Source: Neocallimastix lanati (nom. inval.)
Taxonomy: Eukaryota > Neocallimastigomycota > Neocallimastigomycetes > Neocallimastigales > Neocallimastigaceae
DNA length: 60,000 nucleotides
Reading direction: 5' to 3'
Assembly (NCBI GenBank): GCA_016946835.1
Contig: JACVTC010000032.1
Location: 465,001-525,000, forward strand
The translations under genes and the position numbers were made by a program. Positions 11,672 through 22,609 of the stretch are shown in pieces (the first letter of the stretch is position 1; every line of letters starts with the position of its first letter). Below the pieces are notes generated by a model, which worked only from the letters and a program-made list of their open reading frames with translations, was not told where the DNA came from and ran no database searches.

Positions 11672-13273
11672 TTAATTAGAAATAATAACACCCAATGTTA
11701 CTAAAAACAAAGATATTCCATTTTCTATGGTTATAATACTTTCATTTAAAAATAAACCTGAAAAAATGGTACCAAATATAGGAATTAAAAAATTAAAGAA
11801 TGATAAAAATCCAACAGAGTTGTATTTAATTAGTATGTTCCATAGAGAAAAAGCTACTGAAGTAATTAATATCATATATATAATTATTAAAAAACCAAGA
11901 AATCGAATTGATTCAAATGCCTTTTTTTCATTAACTGAATTGCTAGTATTAATATTTTTATTTGAAAATATAGTATAATTTGAAATTTTAGGTGTCCAAA
12001 ATAGTCCAGTTAAAATTAAAGATACAGCACCAACTAGCATTTGATATCCAGTTAGCATTATTATATCTTTTTTTATTTTTGAATACGAGTATAAATCAAC
12101 AATTTCATTTAATGCAAATTCTTTATTCTTAATCGTTGTATTCATATAATCTTTAGAATTTTCATAAGAACGTTTAGTTTTTTCAAAATCATTTATAGAT
12201 TCATGAAAAGAATTGTTATTTGGAGGTACAATTTCAATGTCCTCAAATTCAGTTTCATCATAATTATTATTTAGGTAATTATTATAAATAGATGAATGAT
12301 CATATAAATTATTAGAAAAATAAGAATTATTAGAGTTTCTTAACGAATCCTTATTTAAATTTAAATTTTTATGATCAATCTTATCTAAAGAAGTATGATA
12401 TTTTTTTTCTTTGTAAGAATCAATACTTTGGTTATCATATAGAGTTGATTCATGAATTTCTTCCTCATATGAATTATCATTTTTATTTTTTTGTATTGAT
12501 TTTTTAATTTCTTCTTCTTTATCATCCATAGAATTTGTAAATAGTTTATTCATTAAAAAAATACTTCCTCGCTTTAATTTATCAACAAACCAAAGAGAGA
12601 TATTCATTATATATTTTATAATTTTCCAATTTTTGTAGTTATGAAATAATTCATTGGAATTATTTGAATTGAAAATTTTAATCAAAACGGTTCCTAATGC
12701 TGAACATAAAGAAGATAATAAAATCATTCCATCTCCTTGAAAGTTAAAAGATAAATTATCATTATCTGATTTATAGTTTTCGTTTTTTTTATTCGGTTTT
12801 GAAAAATTTAAATTGATCACCATAACACCCATGATACCAAATAAGCAACCAATAATTTTTTTAATTGTTAATTGATCTTCCCTAAATAAAAAATGGGCAA
12901 GAATTAAGGTGAAAAAAGTAACTGATGAATTCAAGACAGAACCTTTTGTTCCTGATGTATTTACCAATCCTATATAGAAAAAAAAATACTGTAAAAAAGT
13001 ATTAATTATTCCAATAAAAATAATTGGAAAAACTTCATTTGCAGAAGGATAAATCCATCTTTTTTCCCAAACATTTTCTATTAAAATAATTAAACCGCTA
13101 GCAAAGAAAAATCTTATTCCTGCAAATAATAATATATTTTTAATATCATTATTTTCAATTTGAAATTCTTTATATCCAAGTTTTATTGAAGGAAAAGCAC
13201 TTCCCCATAATAATGTACAAATAATTGCAAATATTGATGCATAGATTTTATTACTTAAAATATTAAAATTCAT
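11672..13273 (-). CDS. EamA/DMT-family transporter with a large hydrophilic insert (paralogue 2)
   Basis: Predicted 533 residues, a paralogue of the neighbouring 9540-10709 transporter. It shares the WGSAFPSIKLGYKEF motif after helix 1, a GTKGSVLNSSVTFFTLILAH segment, FLFREDQLTIKKIIGCLFGI, and a C-terminus with FFNFLIPIFGTIFSGLFL. Between about residues 205 and 390, where the other paralogue has only a short basic loop, it has roughly 185 residues of Asn/Ser/Asp/Lys-rich, probably disordered sequence. The frame stays open throughout and codons are similar on both sides, so this is a genuine insert and not a retained intron. It should form a cytosolic loop between the two EamA halves and could be a regulatory or phosphorylation segment. 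No introns are seen. The substrate is unknown. Confidence 0.9.
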   Translation of the reverse strand: MNFNILSNKIYASIFAIICTLLWGSAFPSIKLGYKEFQIENNDIKNILLFAGIRFFFASGLIILIENVWEKRWIYPSANEVFPIIFIGIINTFLQYFFFYIGLVNTSGTKGSVLNSSVTFFTLILAHFLFREDQLTIKKIIGCLFGIMGVMVINLNFSKPNKKNENYKSDNDNLSFNFQGDGMILLSSLCSALGTVLIKIFNSNNSNELFHNYKNWKIIKYIMNISLWFVDKLKRGSIFLMNKLFTNSMDDKEEEIKKSIQKNKNDNSYEEEIHESTLYDNQSIDSYKEKKYHTSLDKIDHKNLNLNKDSLRNSNNSYFSNNLYDHSSIYNNYLNNNYDETEFEDIEIVPPNNNSFHESINDFEKTKRSYENSKDYMNTTIKNKEFALNEIVDLYSYSKIKKDIIMLTGYQMLVGAVSLILTGLFWTPKISNYTIFSNKNINTSNSVNEKKAFESIRFLGFLIIIYMILITSVAFSLWNILIKYNSVGFLSFFNFLIPIFGTIFSGLFLNESIITIENGISLFLVTLGVIISN

Positions 13274-13546
13274 TGTTTTAAATAATATACAATAGTTATA
13301 ATTAATGGAATATGCTAAAAAATCAATAAATAAAAATTAAAATAGTAAAATAAACAAAATAAAAATAAAAAAAAAAATAATAATAATAAAAAAAAAAAAA
13401 AAATAAAAAAAAAAAAATTCTATTGCTAATAATTATTACTTGTTTATATATAAATTTTATTATTTTATATTAAAAAGTTCTAATATATAAATAAATAAAT
13501 AAATAAATAAATTTATAAATTAATATAAATATGTTATAATTTACTG

Positions 13547-13590
<44 letters not shown>

Positions 13591-13900
13591 GAAATTTTTA
13601 TATAATTTAGTAATAATATATAATATTAATTATAAATAGATAATAGTAAATATATAAACATAATATATATATATATGTTTATTGTTATCTTTATTATATA
13701 TTATTTTATTTATTATTAATTCATTATTTATTTATTATTTACTTTTATTAATCTATTAATTAAAAAAAAAAAAAAAAAAAATATCACAAGAAAAAATTTA
13801 TTCTCGAAATTACTTAATTACATATAAATATAAGTAAAAATATAAGAAAATTTTAAATTAAATGTAAAATATTAAATATTAAATATTTTATATTTCAATA
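13274..13900. other. Intergenic AT-rich DNA with homopolymers
   Basis: Poly-A and poly-T runs (for example 13384-13417 and 13551-13586) and TA repeats. No coding signal is visible. This includes the upstream region of the 11672-13273 transporter. Confidence 0.7.
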
Positions 13901-13904
13901 TGTC

Positions 13905-14585
13905 ATTATTATTCATTTTTGATTCTCTTTATTAACACTTAAAATTGAATTTAAACTGTTACGAAGAGTTGAAGATAGTGGAAGGATATATTTATTTTTG
14001 ATATTAATATTAATTACATTTTCAATAATATCAGGACAACTTGATCCATAACTATAACAAAATTTTTATTATTTGGTAGAGAATCAGATATATCTGTACT
14101 TTCACTGGATGGGTGAGAAAACTTTTTCATATCCTTATTATATATTTTGATATTATTATTATTATTGTTGTTGTTGTTGTTGCTATTAATATTATTATCT
14201 AAATTAATTTTATTTTTATATTTATATAATCACTGTTATTATCTAAATTAATATTATTTTTATCATTATTATTATTAGTAGTAGAGGTAATAACACAATT
14301 ATTATTACTGTCGTTATTTTTATTAATATTATTAACTATCCAATTAAATTTATTAAATATATTATTTTCTATCATGTTACTATTTACGTCATAAAAGTTA
14401 TTATTTGTAGTATTTAAGGTATTTACATTATTAATTTTTAATATGAAATACTAATATTATTATTAATGTCAATATCTTGGAAATCTTAAGTGTTACTAAA
14501 AATTGTTGATTTAAGAGACTGTTACAATTTTTAACCAATTTTTGTTCATTTAAATTCTTATTTTTTTTTTTTTTTTTTTTTTTAA
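13905..14585 (-). pseudogene. Broken Asn/Ser-rich coding remnant downstream of the MFS gene
   Basis: On the minus strand, directly past the stop codon of the MFS gene, coding-like sequence continues in shifting frames. Segments include one near 14510 (NLNEQKLVKN), a long Asn-rich frame at about 14440-14220 (NNFYDVNSNMIENNIFNK), a frame with KKFSHPSSESTDISDSLP near 14120, and a final frame reading SYGSSCPDIIENVI that ends KENQK and a stop codon near 13910. The composition matches the Asn-rich tail of the upstream gene. At least three frame changes and several stops separate the pieces. It may be an old longer tail now decayed, a tail lost through indels, or a consequence of assembly indels at homopolymers such as the T-run at 14562-14582. 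Confidence 0.5.
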
Positions 14586-15559
14586 CTAGTATTTTTTCTG
14601 ATTACTATTTAAATAATTTTCTTTCAAATTGTATTTCTTATAGTTTTTATTCAATTTATTAATATTGAAAAATAAATTATCATTTTTAAAATCATTAGTA
14701 TTAATTCTTTCACTATTAATGTTATTAGATTTTTTATTATAATTTTTATTATTACTAAAATAATTCATTAATGATTTTTCTTCTGTCATTTTTATTTCAT
14801 GAAATTGGTTAGAATTAACTTCTATATTTTGTTCATTTAATGGATGATAATTATTTTCTTTAAAAAAGTAATTGTTGTTCGCATTTTTATCATTAGAATT
14901 TATTATTGAATTATTATAACTCAATATATTAGTAATATCCTGATCATTATTAAATTCCATTTCATTATAAACTTCATTACTTTCAATATCATAACTATCA
15001 GATAATTCCTGATATGAGTTTGAAAAACGACTTGAATATCTGTCATTTTCACTTATATATGGTAAAGAATTTGATGATATAAAGCTTAATCTATCATAAA
15101 TATCATGTATAAATGGACTTAAATGTGTTTCCAACGGTGATTTAATTTTATTTCCAAAATTAACACTACTACGTATAGGACTATATAAATTGAATGATGA
15201 TATTCTTTTTCTTAAATCGGCAAATGATTGAATACTACTTCCTTCAAAATTACTGTTATTATCTTCAAATAAATTATTGATATTATTATTATTATTAACA
15301 TTAGTGTTTACATTTTCTAGTTTGCAATAGTTTAAATTACTTTTCTTTAATACAGGCTTATATAATGTATCATTATATACTTTAATAAAATTATTTGGAT
15401 ATTTCACATTAAATATTGAACCACTCTCTAAATTTTTATAAATGTTTCTATTATTACTTGAATTTTGATTAATGTTATTATCATCATTACATATTAAATC
15501 ATGAAGTTTACTCTTATTTTCTTTATGGAAATGATATAGATAATTTGATAAGCGTTTAC

Positions 15560-15625
<66 letters not shown>

Positions 15626-16189
15626 CTGAAAATGAATCATAGTAGTTTATTAATCCTTCGCTTACATTTTGATATAATTGATTTAACTTCCCATTTATTT
15701 TTTTAAATGATTTTGAATTCAAATTTAGCTGATGAAATATAAAGACAATATATACTACCATTAATAAAATTAAACCCGACATTATAAGATATATATTACA
15801 TTTCCTTGATGTATCATAATAAACATCTCTTATAATATCATGGAAATAATATAAAGCTACTTTAATATTATTTACTAAAGATAAAATATACATTATTTTA
15901 TATATAAATTTCATAATAATAGTAATATTAAAATTAATATTAATATGAATAAAATTATAAGTATATACATAATTAAAAATAATTATTCACACATCATTTA
16001 CATTCATATTTTTTATATAATATTCCAAAATATACATTCATATATTCCTTATAGAACTGTCTAAATAAAATACTTATATATATATATATGTTTGATTAAA
16101 TATATAAGTTGGTAAATAAGAAAAAAAAATTAACATAATAAATTAAAATTAATTTAAATATATAGTTATACACATAAATAAACGTTAAA

Positions 16190-16271
<82 letters not shown>

Positions 16272-16514
16272 TAAATTAAAATTAAAAATTAAAATAGAAA
16301 TAAAAATAAAAAAAAAAAAAAAAAAAAATTATTTTATATTATATATATATTATATTTAAATTAATTAATTTTTTGCTTACTTGCAGATTGTTAAATTTAA
16401 TATTTTACCTGAAATATAATACTTCAATAAATTCTTTATTATTTTAATGGAATCTATATACACATATATATTAATATATAAATATATGTATTTATTAAAA
16501 AAACAATAAAAATT

Positions 16515-16569
<55 letters not shown>

Positions 16570-18800
16570 GTAATAATAATAATATAATTTTTATTTTTAT
16601 TTATTTTATTTTACCTTTGTTTTTATAAGTTTCTTTCATTATCATATAAACATTTGACATTATGAAACAAATAGCAATAGTGTTTAATAACATAAACGTA
16701 ATTATAATAACAGTTGGTGTTTCAATATTAAAGGTTTCGAAAATATATGAATTAATAAATATTATTGAAACACCCAATGATACACATATAACTGATATGA
16801 TAGAACTATATGAGCTAATATATTTAAATGCTACATTTACTGCAATAAGAAAAACTGTGAATAAACTACAAAATAAGAATAAAAAGTATAAATAATAATA
16901 TTTAATTAAAATTTTAAAATATTAATAATACAGTAAATAATGAATTAAAAATTGATTTTTTTATTATAATATTATCATAAATATTAACATTAGATAATAT
17001 ATATACCTTATAATTATTATCAATATTTCATATTGAATTACTGAAAATTCATGAATTAACTCTAATAATATTAATAAAATATTAATAATGTTATAATTAT
17101 TAATAATAATTAAAAAAAAAAATAAAATAGTTTTATATAAAAAATATCAAATATTATTTTTTCTACTTTTATTTTTTCTTTTTTTTTTTTTTTTTTTAAT
17201 GGTAAAAAAAGTAAAACAAATCATATAATACTTACGTATTAATATAGATAATTTATTTGTGTCCATCATGTAATTATATCCTATACAAAAACTGAATAGA
17301 TAAAAAATGTTTAACTTAATGGAAAGGATAACATTTTTTTTATATAATAGTTCTGTTATTATAAAGAAAATAATACACATAACAGGAATTAAAAATTGTG
17401 TAAAATAATATTTCCATGTTTCATCTAAATATATTATAAATATAAATATAATAATAAAAAAAAATTATAATTATAGCAATAATATAATAATAAATAATAT
17501 ATAGTAGTAATTTATTAATATTAAAAATTTTATCAAATAAAATTAATATTAGTATAAAAAAAATTACCATATATTGCTTCATTTAATAAATATATGCAAG
17601 TAACATAGCCTATATATATTATAAGTTCTATATAAGTATTTTGAAGTTTGGAAATTTAAAAAAAAATTGTTTTTAAGAAAAAAAATTAAGTAAATAAATA
17701 ATTACTATAAAGAATAAAGGCTCCAAAAAAATCAATTTTAAAGATATTTGATTCTTCTGAAATTTTATTATTTATTTGTCTATTTGTTATAACTAAAATA
17801 AAAAGACATATCGAAAATGGTAATGATAATAGATATAATATTTTCCAACTATAAATAGGATATATATAAATTATGTATTATAAAAAATGAATTAATATAT
17901 ATATATTATTATAATTAATATATATATACGATTTTACTCTATCCATTTAATTAGTATGGATAATAATGCACCCAATATTATAGATAAAACAAAGAAAGTA
18001 GATATTGTTCTTTTCTTAATACTTCATTAATAATATAATATACAATTTGTTTAGTATAATGAATAAAAAATGATATAAAACTATATTATTAAACTATTAA
18101 ACTAAAATTATATAAAATATGAAAAAGAATAAAATACCTTTGAATTTTATAGAATTCTTTATTTGACAGTATATAAAATCCTAAACTTATATTACTTCCA
18201 ATTGCAAAGCCTTTGACCGAAAAACATATAATAAATAAAATTCTATTATTTTCAAAATAAAAGCCAAGTGAACTTATTATATTCAATATTGATGATATAA
18301 TGTTTATTATATTTCCAGAACTTGAAAATACTGTAAAAAAAAAAAAAAAATCGAAAATTTTAAGACAAAAATGTTATAATTTTTTTTTTTTTTTTTGTTT
18401 TTTTTGTTTTTGTTTAAATGAATAAGAATATATTAGAAAAAAAAATATATACATAAAAAATTACTATTGTTATTATTACCATTGAACGAAACTAAAAAGG
18501 AAATATAAAAAGAAATTATATGAACATTATATTCATTTATAGAATTATTGTCTAATATAATAGTTGGAAATAATGATGTTAAAATTATAAAATCAAGTCC
18601 CGAAATAAAAAACAAAAGAATTACAATAAGTCCTACATTCTTTTAAATATATATATATTATTATTATTATTTTAAACAAAATCTACTCAATTATATTGGA
18701 AATGAATTTATATCAATAGGCTAATTTAAAAATAAGAAATATTTATATATATTTAATATACCTGTTTGACCAGTTCGATATTTTTTTTAATAACTTCCAT
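14586..18800 (-). CDS. DHA2-like major facilitator superfamily transporter, nine exons, Asn-rich tail
   Basis: Exons by eye: 18762-18800, 18480-18639, 18138-18330, 17938-18009, 17706-17848, 17568-17627, 17236-17424, 16615-16854 and 14586-15874. All junctions are GT..AG and every phase agrees, giving 665 codons including the stop. Features of drug:H+ antiporter family 2 are visible in order: helix 1 with GLDFIILTSLFPTII (compare LDxTIVxxALPxI); a helix-4 region RILFIICFSVKGFAIGSN (compare RxxQGxGxG); WKILYLLSLPFSICLF after helix 5; the helix-7 signature KIDFFGAFIL; and TWKYYFTQFLIPVMCI near helix 8. About 12-13 hydrophobic segments are present. The last exon encodes one more helix and then a tail of about 370 residues with a long poly-Asn run (15561-15623). 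The canonical arginine and glycine of loop 2-3 are poorly conserved, so activity is uncertain. The substrate is unknown. Acceptor choice for exon 8 is the least certain. Confidence 0.75.
16193..16270. repeat. (TAA)n microsatellite inside an MFS intron
   Basis: About 25 uninterrupted TAA triplets lie in the intron between the last two exons of the MFS gene. Confidence 0.95.
16518..16582. repeat. (TAA)n microsatellite inside an MFS intron
   Basis: About 20 TAA triplets with one TAG interruption lie near the donor end of the same intron. The two arrays make this intron the longest of the gene, about 740 nt. Confidence 0.95.
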
Positions 18801-18981
18801 TGATATAGTTTAAAAATATAAAAATAAATGTTAAAAAAGAAAAAAATTATTCTCTAAAATTAAAAGACATTATTTATAGTTTTTTTTTTTTTTTTTTATT
18901 CAATATCCAAAATTAAATTTTATCTCAAATGAATTTATATTTTTAACTAAAGCTTACTTAAAAAGTCAAAATTCATTAACG

Positions 18982-19012
<31 letters not shown>

Positions 19013-19914
19013 TTTGATTTTTAATATATTAAAAAAAAATTTTTTTAATAAAAAAAATATTTAATTAATTAAAAAAAAAGTTTAAATCGATAAATATTAA
19101 TTTAAATAAGATTTAAATAAATAAATGACCAAATATGTATTTATAAAAAAATAAAAAATAATAAGTAATAATAATATTAATATTTATAATATTAATAATT
19201 GTAATTATTAAATAAATATTACAATATTTACATTTTTCTAATAAAACTTAAAGTTTGAATTATTGTAGAATAGTTTTAAAAAGTTAACATATAATTTCGT
19301 TAAATAAAATATATAAAAAAAAGGAATAAATAAAATGAAAATTTTTACATTAAAAATAAATAAAAGAAAATAAAAATAAAACTAATTATTTCTTATTAAT
19401 ATTTACTATATTTAAAAAAGAGACATTAACAATAAAATATTAAATTTAATTTAAACTTCTTTCATAAAATATTAAATTTAATATTTAGTATTTAATATTT
19501 AGTATCGAAGAAAATAAAAAATACAAGATTAAAAATTTATTGTTTTTTATTATATATTATATATATAATAAAAAAAATTCAAAAATTAACTCTGTACTAA
19601 AAAAAAATTTTAAAACTAATTTGTTAATAAAGAAATAATGGAAAAAAAAAAAATATTATATATATATATATATATATATTTATTTCTTATTTATATAATA
19701 GTGCCTGAATTTTGTTTAAGTGTTATTATAATTTTTAAAAGAAAAACATTTTAAATAAAAATAAACTTTGGAACTTATTTCATATATTGTAGATAAAATA
19801 CATCACATAAATATAAATGATTTTTGAATTTTTTAATAATATTTTTCTTTGGAAAAGGAAATTATTTATAAAAAAAAAAAAAAGAATGAAGAAAAAAAAT
19901 TTTTTTTTTTATTT
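18801..19914. other. Intergenic AT-rich DNA
   Basis: Homopolymers and degenerate AT sequence, with the upstream region of the MFS gene at its left end. A short direct repeat (ATTAAATTTAATTTAAACTT then ATTAAATTTAATATTTAG) lies near 19438-19500. No gene is visible. Confidence 0.7.
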
Positions 19915-20345
19915 TTAGATTAGGATTAAGGAGAGGGAAGGACATTAGGGCCTCCAGTATCTCTCTTAAACGTATCAAATTCTCATAGGATTCTTTGCCA
20001 TACCGTTTCGGCGTCGATCAGGACCTCTCTCTAGCAAGGTTAATATGAAAGACATTCCTTATACTCTGATTTATAGCACGGGCTTCGTTTCAGTGATCTC
20101 TTGAACCATCATTGAGGGAAAACAACTACATTAATCCTCTATGCACTAAAATTTATATAATTTAGTAACAGAAACACTTACCATGGCGAGAGAACACCAA
20201 CTTCATTTATAGGGAAAAATACTCTGAGAAGATGAAAATTGACCCATATAAATTCTGGAGGATGTTGTGGGTGAATCCAAAAATGTGTGTTAGTCCGGAG
20301 TATTAACCAGCAGCATAAAAACCAGAAAGAAATGAAAAAGTTAAT
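19915..20345 (-). mobile_element. Probable degenerate retroelement fragment (3' region)
   Basis: An island of clearly higher GC inside very AT-rich DNA with no intact frame. Read on the minus strand around 19920-20050 it gives a segment like RRRNGMAKN next to LARERS, reminiscent of the Arg/Ser-rich C-terminal region of the LINE copies at 34690-34800 and 40440-40480, where a related CGACGCTCTT-type sequence also occurs. The similarity is weak, so it may be another decayed element. GGGCCTCCAG and TTTCGGCGTCGATCAGGACC stand out from the local composition. Confidence 0.4.
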
Positions 20346-22609
20346 AATAAACAAAAGCTTAAATATATAAATAAAATATTACTAGTAGATTTAACATGTA
20401 CCAAATTATTAAATATCGTTAGAGAATATGTATTTTTAGTTTACGATTTAATTATAGTTTATGATGCAAATAATTTTATAAATTTATATTTCTATAAGCC
20501 TCCTTTGAATAATTAATATAAAAATATGTATTTAATTTATTGAAATATGTATGATCCATTAAACGTATTTTATATGTATAAGTATTATTTAAAGAAATTA
20601 AGTTATTAAATAAACAAAACATTAAAATTTTTAACAATATAATATTATTAATTAATTTTAATATTTTTTTTATAATATTTAGGTTTATGACAAATCTTTG
20701 TTTTCTTTCATATTATATATCACGTGAACTACAATACTTCGTAGTAAATTATAAATATTTATTTAATATATACGAAAAAAATTAAAATAATTATTCATTA
20801 AAAAATTTGTATATATTCAATTTAAAAAAATAAATAATATTATAATAATAAAAAAAAAATTAATAATTTATAATACCATATGGTATTATAATATTTTATA
20901 ATAGATTTGTTTCAGTTTTTTTTTTTTTTTTTAAAGTTGCATTATGAAAAAAATATATATATATTTATATTTATGTAAGAACATATATTTTTTAAAAAAT
21001 CCATATGATATCTTCCTTTTTTTTTTTTTTTAATATAAATATTTAAAAAATATAAAGTATTTTTCTTTATTAAATAATTTATAAAACTTTTTTTATAATA
21101 TTAACATAATTATAGTCATAACTATATATTAGCATTGTATAATATAAAATGAGATAAAAAAAAAAAAAAAAAAAAAAAAAACTATTAGATATATTTATAT
21201 AATTATATATTCAAACATTTATATATTAAATAAATTAAATAGCAATGATATATTTCATCAATACAATAATAATATAATAAACTATGTATTCATAATATTT
21301 TTTTTCTTTTCAAAGAATTCACCTATTTTAAATTCAAACAAATAAAGTTAATATTATGGTAGAACTGAAAAAATTAAATATTGAAATCTATATTAATAAT
21401 TCTATGTATAATTCCTATAATAATATTCAAATACTACACTATATTACTATTGGAATTATACATGGTATTATAAATATAAATTTAATTTCCATACATTTAA
21501 TATATTTTTAAAAATTTCAGAAAATTATTTTTTTAATTATATATTGAAATTACATAAATGATAGAAAAAATATTTTATAATTAATTTCTTAATTAATCAG
21601 TAAAAATAATAATTGACAACAAATTCTTCATTTATGTTTGGTCCATCAAAACATCTTTATTTATTTTATCAAATTGAATTAATATTTTATATTTTTATAC
21701 TTCTTAACGATATAGAGAGTACTTTTTTTTTCTTTTTATAATTTTTAGTATCAATTATAAACCTATGAACATATTTATTTTTATGCCATCATATATATAT
21801 TTTTATGTGTGTGTGTTTCTTTAAATTGCTTTAAGCCAACAAATTTCATTGATAATTATTATATTGAAATATTATGAATTAATATTAAAAAAAAAACCTT
21901 TTTATTCGCAAGTATAATAATCAATATTATCTGAATATTAAAATGAATTATATAAAAAAAAGGTTACTAACAAAAATATTATAATATACTTATTTAAAAA
22001 TAACTATTAAATGTACTATTAAATAAAGAAAATAAATGATAATATCAGAATAAAAGATATGATAAAATTAATTAATAATTAAAGTTTTTATTATTAATTT
22101 TTTATTTTTTCTTCATTTTTAATTGGTATACCTTTTATGTAATTATATTTTTAATATAATAGAATACTAAATATTTTAATTTTATTTGTTGAATTTATAA
22201 GGATATACATATTTTTATGTTTTTTTTTTAAAAAAAAAAAAAAAAACATATTTTTTTAATATTTTTTTTTAAAATATTAAACAGCCAATCATAATTATTA
22301 TTTTTTTTTTAAAAAAAATTTTTTTTAATGATGATTCTTATTTGTATAATAATAATAAAAAATAAAAAATAAAAAAAAACTTCATAACAAATTTTATACT
22401 TAATATATTAAATTATTTATTTGAATAAAATAGTACATATATTAAATTTTAAATATAATTAAAAATATATAAAAGCATATAATTTACCTCTTTTTTTTTT
22501 TTTAATTTGTTTTTAAAATTGTATTTATTTTTTTTATTTTAAACTTATAGTTTTTATTTAATTATAATATAAAAAAAAAAATACATATTAGAAATATATA
22601 ATAATTAAA
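20346..22609. other. Intergenic region upstream of IMP dehydrogenase
   Basis: No gene is visible. It contains a perfect 24-bp palindrome (20868-20891), an imperfect inverted pair (ATGTATAATTCC near 21403 with GGAATTATACAT near 21453), a short (TG)n at about 21806-21818, and homopolymer runs. The last few hundred bases before 22610 must hold the IMP dehydrogenase promoter; no specific element could be identified. Confidence 0.65.
20868..20891. repeat. Perfect 24-bp palindrome
   Basis: TTATAATACCAT is followed immediately by its exact reverse complement ATGGTATTATAA, centred on CATATG. It is a possible dimeric protein-binding site or cruciform; it could also arise by chance in AT-rich DNA, although the central CCATATGG is less expected. 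Confidence 0.75.

Noticed and set aside
14586-15914. The Asn-rich 442-codon frame as a stand-alone gene
   Set aside because: Its 5' end fits the MFS gene as a last exon with an in-phase acceptor at 15875; a separate gene would begin inside that intron.
16381-16408. A 28-nt micro-exon candidate in the last MFS intron, flanked by CAG and GTAAGC
   Set aside because: Its length is not a multiple of three; including it puts the last exon out of phase, whereas direct joining of 16615 to 15874 keeps the frame to the stop.
16662-16895. A plus-strand 77-codon frame
   Set aside because: It is antisense to exon 8 of the MFS gene, whose minus-strand reading fits the joined protein.
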